Positions 1-8,320 of a DNA stretch of 28,888 nt are shown here, one piece after another. The notes beneath the pieces are model-generated. The model was given only the letters and a program-made list of their open reading frames with translations, was not told the DNA's origin and made no database searches. How positions within the stretch are numbered: position 1 is the stretch's first letter; the number at the start of each line of letters is the position of its first letter. This DNA comes from an uncultured Collinsella sp. (GTDB lineage Bacteria; Actinomycetota; Coriobacteriia; Coriobacteriales; Coriobacteriaceae): the NCBI GenBank assembly GCA_900553705.1, contig USEK01000003.1:1-28888 (forward strand). The letters run 5' to 3'. The position numbers and the translations under genes were made by a program.

Positions 1-50
1 TACGAGATTCCTCTACGTCTCGTGGGCTCGGAGATGTGTATAAGAGACAG
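1..50. other. Illumina Nextera i7 adapter (non-genomic)
   Basis: Bases 17-50 match the Nextera transposase read-2 adapter, ending in the 19-base Tn5 mosaic end AGATGTGTATAAGAGACAG at 32-50. Bases 1-8 (TACGAGAT) match the end of the P7 primer and bases 9-16 (TCCTCTAC) sit where the 8-base i7 index belongs. This is library construction sequence assembled onto the contig end. Translated, it gives the tails SYTHLRAHET (minus strand) and GSEMCIRDS (plus strand), which recur in protein databases as contamination. Genomic sequence begins at base 51. Confidence 0.97.
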
Positions 51-408
51 TGGCATAATCGACCACAAATATGAGTGCCCAGGGCGCCTTGGCAATCATG
101 GGTTGGTGGTCGCACAGGTCGGCCAGACGGTCCAGCGTAGCCTGCTCGCGAATGCTCACGATGGAATACATCATCATGGCGCCCGCCGACGGCGCGCGAC
201 TCGCCGCATGCAAAATCGCTGCGCGCTGCTCGTCGGTCACCGCCACGGGACGGTCGTCGTCATCACGCGCAAAGGCACGCGTGGACGAGCGATGCTCCAA
301 GATGTCCAGCACCGCATTGCCCGTAGTCTCGACCGGATAACCGTTCGCATCCACGCCCGCAGCTCCGTCGCAGTACTCGGCGCCCGTCATACAAACCTGC
401 TCGCCCAT
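51..408 (-). CDS. Nitroreductase family protein, 3'-truncated at contig end
   Basis: About 119 residues of an FMN-dependent nitroreductase-fold protein, cut at its C-terminal side by the adapter at base 50. The recognisable part is LDILEHRSSTRAFARDD, the N-terminal Arg/Ser-rich flavin-contacting segment of the family, followed by a helix with AASRAPSAGAMMMYSIVSI, which matches the usual APSA-NxQP-type region, and ALIFVVDYA. Family members reduce nitro, quinone or related substrates with NAD(P)H; the substrate here cannot be told. The ATG at 408 is preceded by GAGG about 8 bases upstream. A Met six codons in is an alternative start. The gene is divergent from the LTA-synthase-like gene, with a 214-bp shared upstream region. 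Any residues beyond base 51 come from the adapter. Confidence 0.8.
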
Positions 409-622
409 AGCTCTATCCTCGCCAATTCTTTAAGAAGCCTTTACGTTTCCGTGTAATTCCCGTCCATTATCGCGCAGGTCGCCACTACATTGCGCCACAC
501 CGCCGCACATGCGCGTTAATATGGCTGGTTGTTGTGCGCAGCCCGCAAATGCAGTGCATATTTAGGTAACAATCGGGTAAACCCCCGCTTTCGTAGGTTT
601 TAAGTTTGTGAGGAGTCTCAGC

Positions 623-2923
623 ATGTTCGCTGCCGCCATCTCGCTCGTCGGTCTTGCGGCGACCGTCTACCTTGTTTTGCGCGAGGCCAAGGCCATTCGC
701 GCTCAGTCGGGCACCGTCACCAAGGGCGCCTTCGCCTGGAGCGTCGCCTTCGGCCTGTTCCAGCTCTTTTTGACCGTCTGGGGCGCTATTGGCCTCGTCG
801 CGCAAAACGAGCCGCTCGCCTTTGTGATGCTCATCCTGACCAACACCGTCCTCACCGGCTGCGCCTGGGCCAGTATCGCCCGCGACCGCATCGCCCCGCG
901 CGTCTTTGCGTTCGCCGGGCCCGACGCCCCCGCCCCCACCGGCAAGCTCGCCCGCCTGCGCGGCGCCTTTGTGGGCAAACCGCTCGTCGCCGCCGTCCTG
1001 TGCCTGCTGCTCGCCGGCGTCTTTGCGCTGCTGGGCATGGAGGTCTCGTCCAACCACGACTTTACCTGGGTCTACCCCCTGTGCATCCTGCTCGAGTGGG
1101 CCATCATCACCACGCTCATGGTCGGCCTGTTCTTCCTGTTCCAGCGCCACGGCGCAGCTCCCGCGGTCCTGGCCTTTGCCCTCTTTGTCCTGGGCATTGC
1201 CGAGTTCTTCGTCATCACGTTTAAATCCATGCCCATCCAGCCGGGCGACCTTTCGGCCATCTCCACCGCCGCTGCGGTCGCCGGCACCGGCTACACCTTC
1301 TCGATCTCACTGTTCTGCGTGCTGTCCATGGGCTTTACCGCCATCGCCATGCTGCTATGCGAGTACGCCGGCCTGGTGGCACCGCACCGTCAGAAGGGCG
1401 CCGCCAACGCCAAGCGCATGCTGCTCACCAACCTGCTCGTCGCCGTGCTGTGCCTGGGCGGTGTAACCGCACACGTCACGCTCATCGACTACTACAACAC
1501 CCTCGGCATCACCGTCTACACCTGGCGCCCGCTCGAGAGCTACTGGCGCGAGGGCTACCTGCCCGCTTTCATTAGCGCAGCGCAGTCCATCAAGCCGCCC
1601 AAACCCGCCGACTACTCCGTCGACGATGCCAAGGCCACGCTCAAAAAGTACGCCAAGGCCTACGACAAGTCCGACGCTGCCAAGAGTGACGAGCGCACCG
1701 CCGCAAAGGAGCAGTTCGACAGCGAGAAGCCCACGGTCATCGCCATCATGAACGAGACCTTCTCGGATCTGTCGATCTACCAGAACATGCGCGCCGGCTA
1801 CGAAGGCCCGCAGTACTTTAAGAACCTGTCCAACTGCCTCAGCCGCGGCAAGCTCTACGTGAGCGCCTACGGCGGCGGCACCGCCAATACCGAGTTTGAG
1901 TTTATGACCGGCAACTCCATGGCCAACCTGGGCTCGGGCGTGTACCCCTACACCATCTACAACATGGAAACGACCGGGAACCTGGCAGAGCAGTTCAAAT
2001 CGCTCGGATATTCCACCACGGCCATGCACCCCAACCACGCAACCAACTGGAACCGCGAGAACGTGTACAAGGACTTTGGCTTTGACCGGTTCCTGTCCAT
2101 CAACGATTTCCAGGGTGCCGATACCCTGCGCGGCATGGTGACCGACCAGGCTACCTATGACAAGATTCTTGAGCTGCTCGATCAGAACGCCGATCCGCAG
2201 TTTATCTTCGACGTGACCATGCAGAACCACTCGGGCTACGACACGGGCCTACTGCCGGTCGACAAGCAGATGCACCTGAACATCGACACGACCGATCTGG
2301 ACGCCAAGACCGTCGAGGACGGCACGCTCTCCGATGTCGACGAGTACGTCTCGTGCATCGAGCAGTCCGACCAGGCGCTGCGCTACTTCCTTAACGCCTT
2401 GAGCAAGCTCGACCGCAAGGTGGTCGTGGTGTTCTGGGGCGATCACCAGCCGTTCTTCCCGTCCAAGTTCAACGACAAGTGGTTTACCGGTGAGGACGAC
2501 GCCACCCACCAGGAGCGCTTGTGGCAGACCGACTACATCATTTGGGCTAACTACGACGTTGCCGGCTGCGACCAGACGAGCGAGGTCGACGACCTGTCCA
2601 CCAACTACCTGTCCACCCAGCTGATGCAGCTGATCGGTGCCCCGCTTTCCGACTATCAGAAGGCGCACATGACGCTGCGTGAGTCGCTGCCCGCCATCAA
2701 CTCGGTGGGCTACGAGGACGCCAGCCTGCGCTGGGCGCTCTCCTCCAACGTCACCGGCGACGACGCCGCCGCAGCAGCCGCCACCAAGGCGCGCGAGGAT
2801 TACGCCAAGATGCAGTACTACGAGATGTTCCGCGACGGCAAGAACGTGTACACCGAGCACTTCCAGACCGAGGCCAACGAGACCGACCCCAACCTGGCGC
2901 CGGGCACGACCAAGATCAAATAG
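623..2923 (+). CDS. LTA synthase-like membrane sulfatase (phosphoglycerol transferase family)
   Basis: A 766-residue membrane protein. The first roughly 300 residues hold about eight hydrophobic segments, more than the five of classical LtaS. A predicted extracellular alkaline-phosphatase/sulfatase-fold domain follows at about 365-700. Key family residues are visible: Glu378 in MNETFSDL (metal ligand), Thr420 in GGGTANTEFEFMTG (nucleophile position) and Asp607-His608 in FWGDHQPFF (metal ligands). The family transfers glycerol phosphate from phosphatidylglycerol to a growing polymer or glycan outside the membrane; the acceptor is not deducible here. The ATG at 623 has GAGGAG seven bases upstream, so I prefer it to the in-frame GTG at 608. 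The gene stands alone, with a terminator at 3053. The C-terminal 60 residues are charged and alanine-rich. Family is certain; the specific polymer is not. Confidence 0.9.
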   Translation: MFAAAISLVGLAATVYLVLREAKAIRAQSGTVTKGAFAWSVAFGLFQLFLTVWGAIGLVAQNEPLAFVMLILTNTVLTGCAWASIARDRIAPRVFAFAGPDAPAPTGKLARLRGAFVGKPLVAAVLCLLLAGVFALLGMEVSSNHDFTWVYPLCILLEWAIITTLMVGLFFLFQRHGAAPAVLAFALFVLGIAEFFVITFKSMPIQPGDLSAISTAAAVAGTGYTFSISLFCVLSMGFTAIAMLLCEYAGLVAPHRQKGAANAKRMLLTNLLVAVLCLGGVTAHVTLIDYYNTLGITVYTWRPLESYWREGYLPAFISAAQSIKPPKPADYSVDDAKATLKKYAKAYDKSDAAKSDERTAAKEQFDSEKPTVIAIMNETFSDLSIYQNMRAGYEGPQYFKNLSNCLSRGKLYVSAYGGGTANTEFEFMTGNSMANLGSGVYPYTIYNMETTGNLAEQFKSLGYSTTAMHPNHATNWNRENVYKDFGFDRFLSINDFQGADTLRGMVTDQATYDKILELLDQNADPQFIFDVTMQNHSGYDTGLLPVDKQMHLNIDTTDLDAKTVEDGTLSDVDEYVSCIEQSDQALRYFLNALSKLDRKVVVVFWGDHQPFFPSKFNDKWFTGEDDATHQERLWQTDYIIWANYDVAGCDQTSEVDDLSTNYLSTQLMQLIGAPLSDYQKAHMTLRESLPAINSVGYEDASLRWALSSNVTGDDAAAAAATKAREDYAKMQYYEMFRDGKNVYTEHFQTEANETDPNLAPGTTKIK

Positions 2924-3052
2924 CGACTAGCTGCGAGTTCATAACTGAAACGTCTGTCCGGGCGGAGGTATGTAAGGTTCCCTGCTCGGACAGACGCCAT
3001 GTTGTTGGAGCGCGGCTTGTCATAGGGGTATCCGCTGAACATATATAAGTCG

Positions 3053-3077
3053 AAGGCCACGTCTTGTGGCCTTTTTT
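3053..3077 (+). terminator. Intrinsic terminator after the sulfatase gene
   Basis: Perfect 8-bp stem AAGGCCAC / GTGGCCTT (3053-3060 and 3066-3073) with loop GTCTT, running into a six-T tract at 3072-3077. It lies 130 bp after the stop codon. Confidence 0.8.
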
Positions 3078-3078
3078 G

Positions 3079-3235
3079 CATCCGGAAACCGTGTCCCAGA
3101 ATTCACGTCCGGAATGGGATGCAGTTTCCGCTTGTGGCTCCGTTGGGAAACTGCATCCCACTCCAAAGGCAAATTCTGGGACGCACTTTCCGAACCCCCA
3201 TCCATCCGGAAAGTCCGTCCCACTCTGAATACATC
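3079..3235. repeat. Cluster of five diverged GGAAA-N4-RTCCCA inverted repeat units
   Basis: This 157-bp gene-free stretch contains about five copies, in both orientations, of a unit close to TCCGGAAA-N4-GTCCCA. Forward copies are near 3081, 3146 and 3206; reverse copies are near 3116 and 3172. Together they form nested palindromes: arms 3117-3131 and 3147-3161 are perfect 15-bp complements, and an outer pair GTCCCAGAATT (near 3091) / AATTCTGGGAC (near 3172) encloses them. Several ORFs run across it but none shows a recognisable protein. The rest of 2924-3407 holds two terminators and nothing else I recognise. Confidence 0.75.
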
Positions 3236-3337
3236 CAGCGAACGCATGCGAGCGTGTCGTCCAGGACGGTCTCGTCATCGGGGTGATGGAAAATGTCACC
3301 CCCAAACGCTTGCCACGGTTGCGCCCACAAGTGTCAA

Positions 3338-3364
3338 GAAAAAAGCCTCGAGAATTTCGAGGCT
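3338..3364 (-). terminator. Intrinsic terminator of the flavodoxin-like gene
   Basis: Stem GCCTCGA (3345-3351) / TCGAGGC (3357-3363) with a 5-base loop. On the minus strand it is followed by a run of T (A-tract 3338-3344 on plus). It lies 44 bp past the stop codon at 3408. Confidence 0.85.
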
Positions 3365-3407
3365 TTCACGCTTGTACGATTGAACGCGCGGCACCGCGAG
3401 CGGCGGC

Positions 3408-3959
3408 CTACTCGCCCAGCACGGCCTTTTTGGCGGCTGCAGCCATGTTGTCCAGATCCTCCTTGGTGGGGTGGTCCTTCGCGGCAACCCAGTTGTCGAG
3501 CAGCAACTTAGCGCGTGCATTGTCGGGATCTTGCTCGAGCATTGCCTCGTAGCGCTGCTTGACCGCGGGGCCCATCTTGCCCTGGCACATCGCCCAGCCC
3601 GCAAGCTCGGCATCCTCGGCCAGATTGGAAGTTACGCGGTCGACAATCTGCTGGTAATAGCTCTGGTCGGCCCCAAAGCCGCAGGTGCCAAACAGGAACA
3701 CGCGCTTGCCGTGCAAGGCAGAGAGCAACGCCGCGACCGAAGGCGTGCACGCGCCCTTGTCGCACCAAAAACCGACGAGCACCGTGTCGGCCGCGCAGGC
3801 GCCCTGCGCCTCGAGCGCAACCTGATCTGCATCCGCATCGTCGCTCAACGCCGCGGCATGGACAAACTCAACGCCCGCAGCCTGCAGAGCGCGCTTGATC
3901 GCGCCCGAAACCATCCTGGTATTACCGCTCTTGCTGTTAACCACCAAAGAGCACGTCAT
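3408..3959 (-). CDS. Flavodoxin family protein
   Basis: 183 residues. The N-terminus MTCSLVVNSKSGNTRMV is a flavodoxin fold first strand followed by the SKSGNT phosphate loop that binds FMN. Later strands (DTVLVGFWCDKG, KRVFLFGTCGFG) fit the same fold, including the Cys/Gly-rich loop near the isoalloxazine. The C-terminal 40 residues form a helical tail rich in Asp and Lys. It is probably a cytoplasmic electron carrier or FMN reductase-like protein; the partner is unknown. The ATG at 3959 gives the usual family N-terminus. A GTG two codons upstream (3965) is also possible, since GAGG lies 4 bases before the GTG and 10 before the ATG. The promoter is at 4019-4046, overlapping a site shared with the neighbouring ABC operon. 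Confidence 0.85.
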   Translation of the reverse strand: MTCSLVVNSKSGNTRMVSGAIKRALQAAGVEFVHAAALSDDADADQVALEAQGACAADTVLVGFWCDKGACTPSVAALLSALHGKRVFLFGTCGFGADQSYYQQIVDRVTSNLAEDAELAGWAMCQGKMGPAVKQRYEAMLEQDPDNARAKLLLDNWVAAKDHPTKEDLDNMAAAAKKAVLGE

Positions 3960-4018
3960 AGTCACGTTGCCTCGTTTCCCCCAAAATTAAAGCCACTAAT
4001 GCAATTTATTAGATGAAT

Positions 4019-4046
4019 ATCTTAGTACTAACGTGACAGATGTAAA
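4019..4046 (-). promoter_or_regulatory. Promoter of flavodoxin gene with overlapping palindromic site
   Basis: On the minus strand: -35 TTTACA (4041-4046), 16-bp spacer, -10 TAAGAT (4019-4024). The -35 overlaps TTACATCTGTCA (4034-4045), which differs by one base from the perfect palindrome upstream of the ABC operon. The spacer also contains TTAGTACTAA (4022-4031), a perfect 10-bp palindrome. Confidence 0.55.
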
Positions 4047-4086
4047 CCACCGTCTGTCGATTGATTAATTTGCCCCACGGGCTTCC

Positions 4087-5946
4087 TCACTGGGCGAATT
4101 GGCTGCGGTAGAGCTCGGCGTAGAAGCCGCCTGCCGCGAGCAGTTCATCGTGCGTGCCGCGCTCGATAATCTCGCCATCGCGCATTACCAGGATGCAATC
4201 GGCGTTGCGAATCGTCGACAGGCGGTGTGCCACGACAAAGCTCGTGCGGCCGGCCATGAGCTCGTCGAATGCCGCCTGCACCTGCAGCTCGGTACGCGTA
4301 TCGATGCTCGACGTTGCCTCGTCCAGCAGCAGAATCGCCGGATCGGTGAGCATGACGCGCGCGATGCACAGCAACTGTTTTTGACCCTGGCTAAACGTGC
4401 CGCCGTCCTCGCCGATCACCGTATCGTAGCCGCCTGGCAGCTGCACGATAAACTTGTGCGCATGAGCGCGCTTGGCGGCCTCGACAATCTGCTCGCGCGT
4501 GGCATCGGGGCAACCGTAGGCAATGTTTTCGGCCACCGTGCCCTCGAACAGCCAGGTGTCCTGCAGCACCATGCCAAAGGCGCGGCGCAGGCTCGCACGC
4601 GTGTAGTCACGCGAGGAGCGACCATCGACCGCGATGCGCCCAGCATCGATATCGTAAAAGCGCAGCAGCAGGTTGATGAGCGTCGTCTTGCCACAGCCCG
4701 TGGGTCCGACGAGGGCAAAGCGCGTACCGGGCTTGGCATCGATGCAGATATCCTGCAGCAGTTTGCGGTCGGGCACATAGCTAAAGTACACGTGTTCAAA
4801 GGTCACCTCGCCCTGCGGGGCGGCAAGCTCCACGGCATCCGCCGCGTCGGGCTCCTGCTCGCGCGCATCGAGCAACGCGAACATGCGGCGCGCCGAGGCG
4901 TACGCGGTCTGGATTTGCGTGATGACGTTTGTGACCTCGTTGAACGGCTTAGTGTACTGGTTAGCGTAGGACAGGAAGATCTGCACGCCGCCCACCGTGA
5001 GCGCCGCAGGCACGCCCGTGATCACGCCCGCGCAGCCGATCACGGCGACCACGGCGTAGATGATGTTATTGATAAAGCGCGTGCCGGGGTTAGAAAGCGA
5101 ACCCATAAACTGCGCGCGCTCGCCCGCCGTATAGAGCTCGGCGTTGAGGACATCGAAGCGCTGTTGAGCGTGCGGGCCGTAGGCGAAGGCGTCCACGAGC
5201 TTTTGCTCGCCCACGTACTCCTCAATATGACCGCCAAGCTGGCCTTGGATGCGCTGCTGTGCCGTAAAGCTCTTGTTGGAAAGCTTGGCGATGGCGCCGG
5301 CTGCAAAGATGGAAAGCGGCGTGACGAGCACCACCACGAGCGTCATGGCCAGGTTAATGGAGAGCATAAACGCGAGCGTGCCCACGATGGTGATGACGCC
5401 GGTAAAGAGCTGCGTAAAGCCCTGCAGCAGGCCGTCGCCCACTTGGTCGACATCGTTGACCACGCGGCTCATGAGGTCACCGTGGGCATGGCTGTCGATA
5501 AAGCTGAGCGGCATGCGGCTGAGCTTGTCGCTTGCCTCCACGCGCATGTCGCGCACCGTCTCGTAGGACAGGCGGTTGACGCAGTAGCCCTGCAGCCACT
5601 GGAAGGCCGCCGCGCCCACCACGACAATCGCGAGCTTGGTAACGAGCGGCAACAGTGCGTCAAAGTCCACCTGCCCGGCGGCAACGATGAGGTCGATGCC
5701 CTCGCCGATAAGGATGGGCGTATAGAGTTGCAAGATCACCGAGATGGCGGCGCTCACAAACGACGCCGTAAACGAAATGCGATGCGGACGGACGTAGCCC
5801 AGCAGGCGGCGAGTTACCGCGCCCACGGGGTAGCGCTCGGGGTCGCCGGGCTGGCGCGGGCCGTCACCCAAGTCGTTGAGGCTATCGTTGCCGGACACGT
5901 TGGCCGTCATCGTGGCGACCGAGCCGGAAGAAGTATACGGGTTCAT
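4087..5946 (-). CDS. Heterodimeric ABC exporter, subunit with catalytic Glu
   Basis: 619 residues, a half-size ABC exporter: six-helix membrane domain (about 50-350) fused to an ATPase domain (about 380-619). Walker A is GPTGCGKTT (Lys420), Walker B is ILLLDEATSSID with catalytic Glu543, and the switch His is His574 in VVAHRLST. The signature motif is FSQGQKQ instead of SGGQ. Paired with the upstream gene, this puts the altered signature opposite the partner's altered Walker B, as in TM287/288-type heterodimers. The substrate is unknown; such pairs export drugs, lipids or peptides. The start ATG follows the partner's stop directly (TAAATG), with AGGAGGG 8 bases upstream, so the two are translationally coupled. 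The first 45 residues are a polar cytoplasmic leader. No terminator is evident between it and the flavodoxin promoter region. Confidence 0.93.
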   Translation of the reverse strand: MNPYTSSGSVATMTANVSGNDSLNDLGDGPRQPGDPERYPVGAVTRRLLGYVRPHRISFTASFVSAAISVILQLYTPILIGEGIDLIVAAGQVDFDALLPLVTKLAIVVVGAAAFQWLQGYCVNRLSYETVRDMRVEASDKLSRMPLSFIDSHAHGDLMSRVVNDVDQVGDGLLQGFTQLFTGVITIVGTLAFMLSINLAMTLVVVLVTPLSIFAAGAIAKLSNKSFTAQQRIQGQLGGHIEEYVGEQKLVDAFAYGPHAQQRFDVLNAELYTAGERAQFMGSLSNPGTRFINNIIYAVVAVIGCAGVITGVPAALTVGGVQIFLSYANQYTKPFNEVTNVITQIQTAYASARRMFALLDAREQEPDAADAVELAAPQGEVTFEHVYFSYVPDRKLLQDICIDAKPGTRFALVGPTGCGKTTLINLLLRFYDIDAGRIAVDGRSSRDYTRASLRRAFGMVLQDTWLFEGTVAENIAYGCPDATREQIVEAAKRAHAHKFIVQLPGGYDTVIGEDGGTFSQGQKQLLCIARVMLTDPAILLLDEATSSIDTRTELQVQAAFDELMAGRTSFVVAHRLSTIRNADCILVMRDGEIIERGTHDELLAAGGFYAELYRSQFAQ

Positions 5947-7827
5947 TTAGCAGCCCTCCTTTGCGCAAGTGGATGCCGGGGCGCACGCGGCGCCTGAGGC
6001 GGGCACGGGGCTTGGGGCGAACGCGGGCGTCGCGCTCCCCTGCTGGCCCTCGAGCTCCTCGCGACGAAGCTGCGACTGGCAAATCTCGCGGTAGAGTTGG
6101 CAGCTTGCGTAGAGCTCGTCGTGCGCGCCCAAGCCCGCGACCGAGCCGTGGTCGAGCACGCAGATCATGTCGGCATCGCGCACGGTCGAGACGCGCTGGC
6201 TCACGATCACCGTGGTCAGCGGGAGCCCGCCCGCGGCGGCACCGCGTACGCTGCGCTCGCGGATGGCGTGGCGAAGCGCCGCGTCGGTCTTAAAGTCGAG
6301 CGCCGAGGCGGAGTCATCCATGATCAGGACCTGCGGAGAGCCCACCAGGGCACGTGCGATGGTCAGGCGCTGGCGCTGGCCACCGCTAAAGTTCTTGCCG
6401 CCCGCCTCGACCGGGGCGTCGAGCCTCTGCGGCTTGTTGCGCACGAACTCGCTGGCCTGCGCCATATCGAGCGCCGCCCAAAGCTCCTCGTCGGTCGCCG
6501 ACTCGTCGCGCCAGGTTAGGTTGCTACGGATCGTGCCGCTCACGAGCGACGTGCGCTGCGGTACGGTCGCGACCACATGGCGCAGCTGATCGAGCGGCCA
6601 GGCGCGCACGTCGGCACCCATTACACTCACGCTGCCGGCGCCCGTGTCGTACAGGCGCGGGATAAGCGAGACGAGCGTCGACTTACCGCTGCCCGTACCG
6701 CCGATAATGCCGAGCGTTTTGCCCACCGGCAGCTCCAGGGTCACGTCATTGACGGCGTTGGCGGCGCCCGCGCCAAAGGAGAAGCTCACATGGCTCAAGC
6801 TCAGCGCGGGGACCGGAACGGCGTTGCCCATCGCGCTCGGCTCGGGCAGCGCAACCGGCTGATTGCCCTCGTCGGTGATGCTCGGCTCGCAATTGAGCAC
6901 CTCGTTGAGACGCGACGCACTGGCGCTCGCCTTGGTAAAGACCACGACCAGGTTGGCGACATACACGATGGAGGTCAGGGTCTGCGTCATGTAGTTGACG
7001 AACGCCATGACCTGGCCCTGCGTGAGCTCGCCCACGTTGACCTGAATGCCGCCCACCCACAGGATGGCGCACACGCCCAGGTTCATCACCAAAAACGTGA
7101 CGGGATTAAGAATCGACGAGAGCTTGCCCACCGCGATGGCGGTATGCGCCTGGTCATCGGCTGCCTGGGCAAAACGCTCGCGCTCGTGGTCCTCGCGCAC
7201 AAACGCCCGGACCACGCGGGCGCCCGAAAGTCCCTCGCGGCAAATAAGCGCGATGCGATCGAGCTTTGCCTGCAGCTGCTTGTAGTACGGGATGCAGCGC
7301 GCCATGACAAACCAAAACACCAGGCCGATGGCGGGCGTGCAAATCAAAAAAATCATGCCGAGCTTAAGGTCGATAGCGAGGGCCGCGACCATGGAGCCCA
7401 CCGCCAGGAAAGGCCAGCGGATGAGCATACGCACGCCCAGCGCCACGGCGAGCTGCACCTGGTTGACGTCGTTGGTGATGCGCGTGATGAGCGACGGCGT
7501 GCCAAAGCGATCGAGCTCAGCATAGCTCAGCTTGTTGATGTGCTGGTAGAGCGCGCCGCGAATGTCAGTACCCATGCCCTGCGAGGTGAGCGCCGCCATC
7601 TTTTGGCAGACGAGCGTAAACGAGATGCCGATCACGGCCATGGCGCCAAGTACCATGCCGTAGTGGATAACGGCGTTCACGTCGTGCGAGCCAATGCCCT
7701 TATCGATCATCTGGGCAATCACCAGCGGCGTCAGCAGGTCAAAGATCACTTCGATCAGCTTACACGCAGGGCCAATCACCATATACCGGCGAAATTTACC
7801 ACCAAAACGCCCGAGCAGCTCAATCAT
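5947..7827 (-). CDS. Heterodimeric ABC exporter, degenerate-site subunit
   Basis: 626 residues, first gene of the operon. A six-helix exporter membrane domain (about 15-310) precedes an ATPase domain (about 340-585). Walker A is GGTGSGKST (Lys382) and the signature is canonical, NFSGGQRQ. Walker B reads VLIMDDSASALD, with Asp505 where the catalytic Glu should be, and the switch position is Gln544 (VSQRVST) rather than His. Those two changes mark the subunit that contributes the non-hydrolysing site in asymmetric exporters. A Pro/Ala/Ser/Cys-rich tail of about 40 residues ends in CAKEGC. Upstream lie a possible -10 TACTAT near 7875 and a TTACAGATGTAA palindrome at 7909, 82 bp before the start. 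No regulator gene adjoins this operon. Confidence 0.93.
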   Translation of the reverse strand: MIELLGRFGGKFRRYMVIGPACKLIEVIFDLLTPLVIAQMIDKGIGSHDVNAVIHYGMVLGAMAVIGISFTLVCQKMAALTSQGMGTDIRGALYQHINKLSYAELDRFGTPSLITRITNDVNQVQLAVALGVRMLIRWPFLAVGSMVAALAIDLKLGMIFLICTPAIGLVFWFVMARCIPYYKQLQAKLDRIALICREGLSGARVVRAFVREDHERERFAQAADDQAHTAIAVGKLSSILNPVTFLVMNLGVCAILWVGGIQVNVGELTQGQVMAFVNYMTQTLTSIVYVANLVVVFTKASASASRLNEVLNCEPSITDEGNQPVALPEPSAMGNAVPVPALSLSHVSFSFGAGAANAVNDVTLELPVGKTLGIIGGTGSGKSTLVSLIPRLYDTGAGSVSVMGADVRAWPLDQLRHVVATVPQRTSLVSGTIRSNLTWRDESATDEELWAALDMAQASEFVRNKPQRLDAPVEAGGKNFSGGQRQRLTIARALVGSPQVLIMDDSASALDFKTDAALRHAIRERSVRGAAAGGLPLTTVIVSQRVSTVRDADMICVLDHGSVAGLGAHDELYASCQLYREICQSQLRREELEGQQGSATPAFAPSPVPASGAACAPASTCAKEGC

Positions 7828-7908
7828 AAAAAGGCGCTCCCTATCATCATTTCAATTCAATCTGATTCATGATAGTACGGCGAACTCTGGAGATGCGTAA
7901 GCAACTCG

Positions 7909-7920
7909 TTACAGATGTAA
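7909..7920. promoter_or_regulatory. Candidate operator palindrome upstream of ABC operon
   Basis: TTACAGATGTAA is a perfect palindrome apart from its two central bases, 82 bp before the ABC operon start. With its flank, CGTTACAGATGTAA matches 13 of 14 bases of the site at 4032-4045 before the flavodoxin gene. A weaker relative, TTACACCTGTAT, lies at 11269 before tetR. Confidence 0.45.
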
Positions 7921-8038
7921 GGGCAACGGTCACTAGCGCCCAAGGCACGTAGCAGCCAATGTTTTGGCAACGCCAGCGAGCGGCATAACGCCAGGGATTC
8001 AATTATCAGATAAATGTGACCCTTCAGGCGGTTTTGGT

Positions 8039-8145
8039 CGGCTACCCGCGAGTGCCGGCAGGGCGCTTGGTAGTCGAGCGATCCCGCAGGCGCAGCCGAG
8101 GACCAGCGAGACACCAAGCGCCCTGCCGGCACTCGCGGGTAGCCG
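8039..8145. repeat. Long perfect inverted repeat (33-bp arms) beside ffs
   Basis: Arms 8039-8071 and 8113-8145 are perfect complements over 33 bp (left arm begins CGGCTACCCGCGAGTGCCGG), separated by 41 bp. Imperfect pairing continues outward: GTTTTGGT at 8031-8038 faces ACCAAAAA at 8150-8157. The fold-back ends exactly where the SRP RNA terminator begins. I see no protein in it. It looks like a dispersed palindromic element or a fold-back insertion; the function is unknown. Confidence 0.85.
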
Positions 8146-8157
8146 CGGCACCAAAAA

Positions 8158-8275
8158 GCGCCTGCGCACTCGATGGATTCGGATGCCCGACAGAGGCTCC
8201 TTATGGCTGCTTCCTTCCGGACCTGACCAGATTCGGAACATATCGTCATCCGAACCCATCGAACGCGCTAGGCGC
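8158..8275 (-). ncRNA. ffs: Bacterial small signal recognition particle RNA (4.5S type)
   Basis: The minus strand carries the conserved SRP apical sequence GGTCAGGTCCGGAAGGAAGC (within 8205-8228), which binds Ffh. It is flanked by a long stem: 8247-8267 pairs with 8165-8185 over 21 bp with only three G-U pairs, and an outer GCGCCT/AGGCGC closes the helix at 8270-8275 and 8158-8163. A five-T run (8153-8157) follows immediately, so the closing stem doubles as the terminator. The roughly 118-nt single hairpin lacks an Alu domain, as in small bacterial SRP RNAs. It scaffolds Ffh for cotranslational membrane targeting. Confidence 0.97.
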
Positions 8276-8282
8276 TCGATAT

Positions 8283-8311
8283 ATCTTACCTGCTCCCGCC
8301 CGATGGGGCAA
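8283..8311 (-). promoter_or_regulatory. ffs promoter
   Basis: Minus strand: -35 TTGCCC (8306-8311), 17-bp spacer, -10 TAAGAT (8283-8288). Seven bases separate the -10 from base 8275, which is where the closing stem of the SRP RNA begins, so promoter and RNA 5' end agree. Confidence 0.75.
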
Positions 8312-8320
8312 GACAGCTAA

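Noticed and set aside
22..456. Plus-strand ORF of 144 residues at the window start
   Set aside because: Its first residues are adapter sequence and the rest is antisense to the nitroreductase gene.
3066..3383. ORFs of 75-129 residues over the repeat cluster
   Set aside because: They cross terminators and the inverted repeat units in every frame, which indicates non-coding repeats.
4099..5997. 632-residue plus-strand ORF opposite the ABC genes
   Set aside because: It is His/Arg/Ala-rich antisense shadow of a GC-rich coding strand; the minus-strand product is a clear ABC exporter.
7857..8320. Several overlapping 86-130 residue ORFs around ffs
   Set aside because: They are translations of the SRP RNA gene and the 33-bp inverted repeat on both strands.
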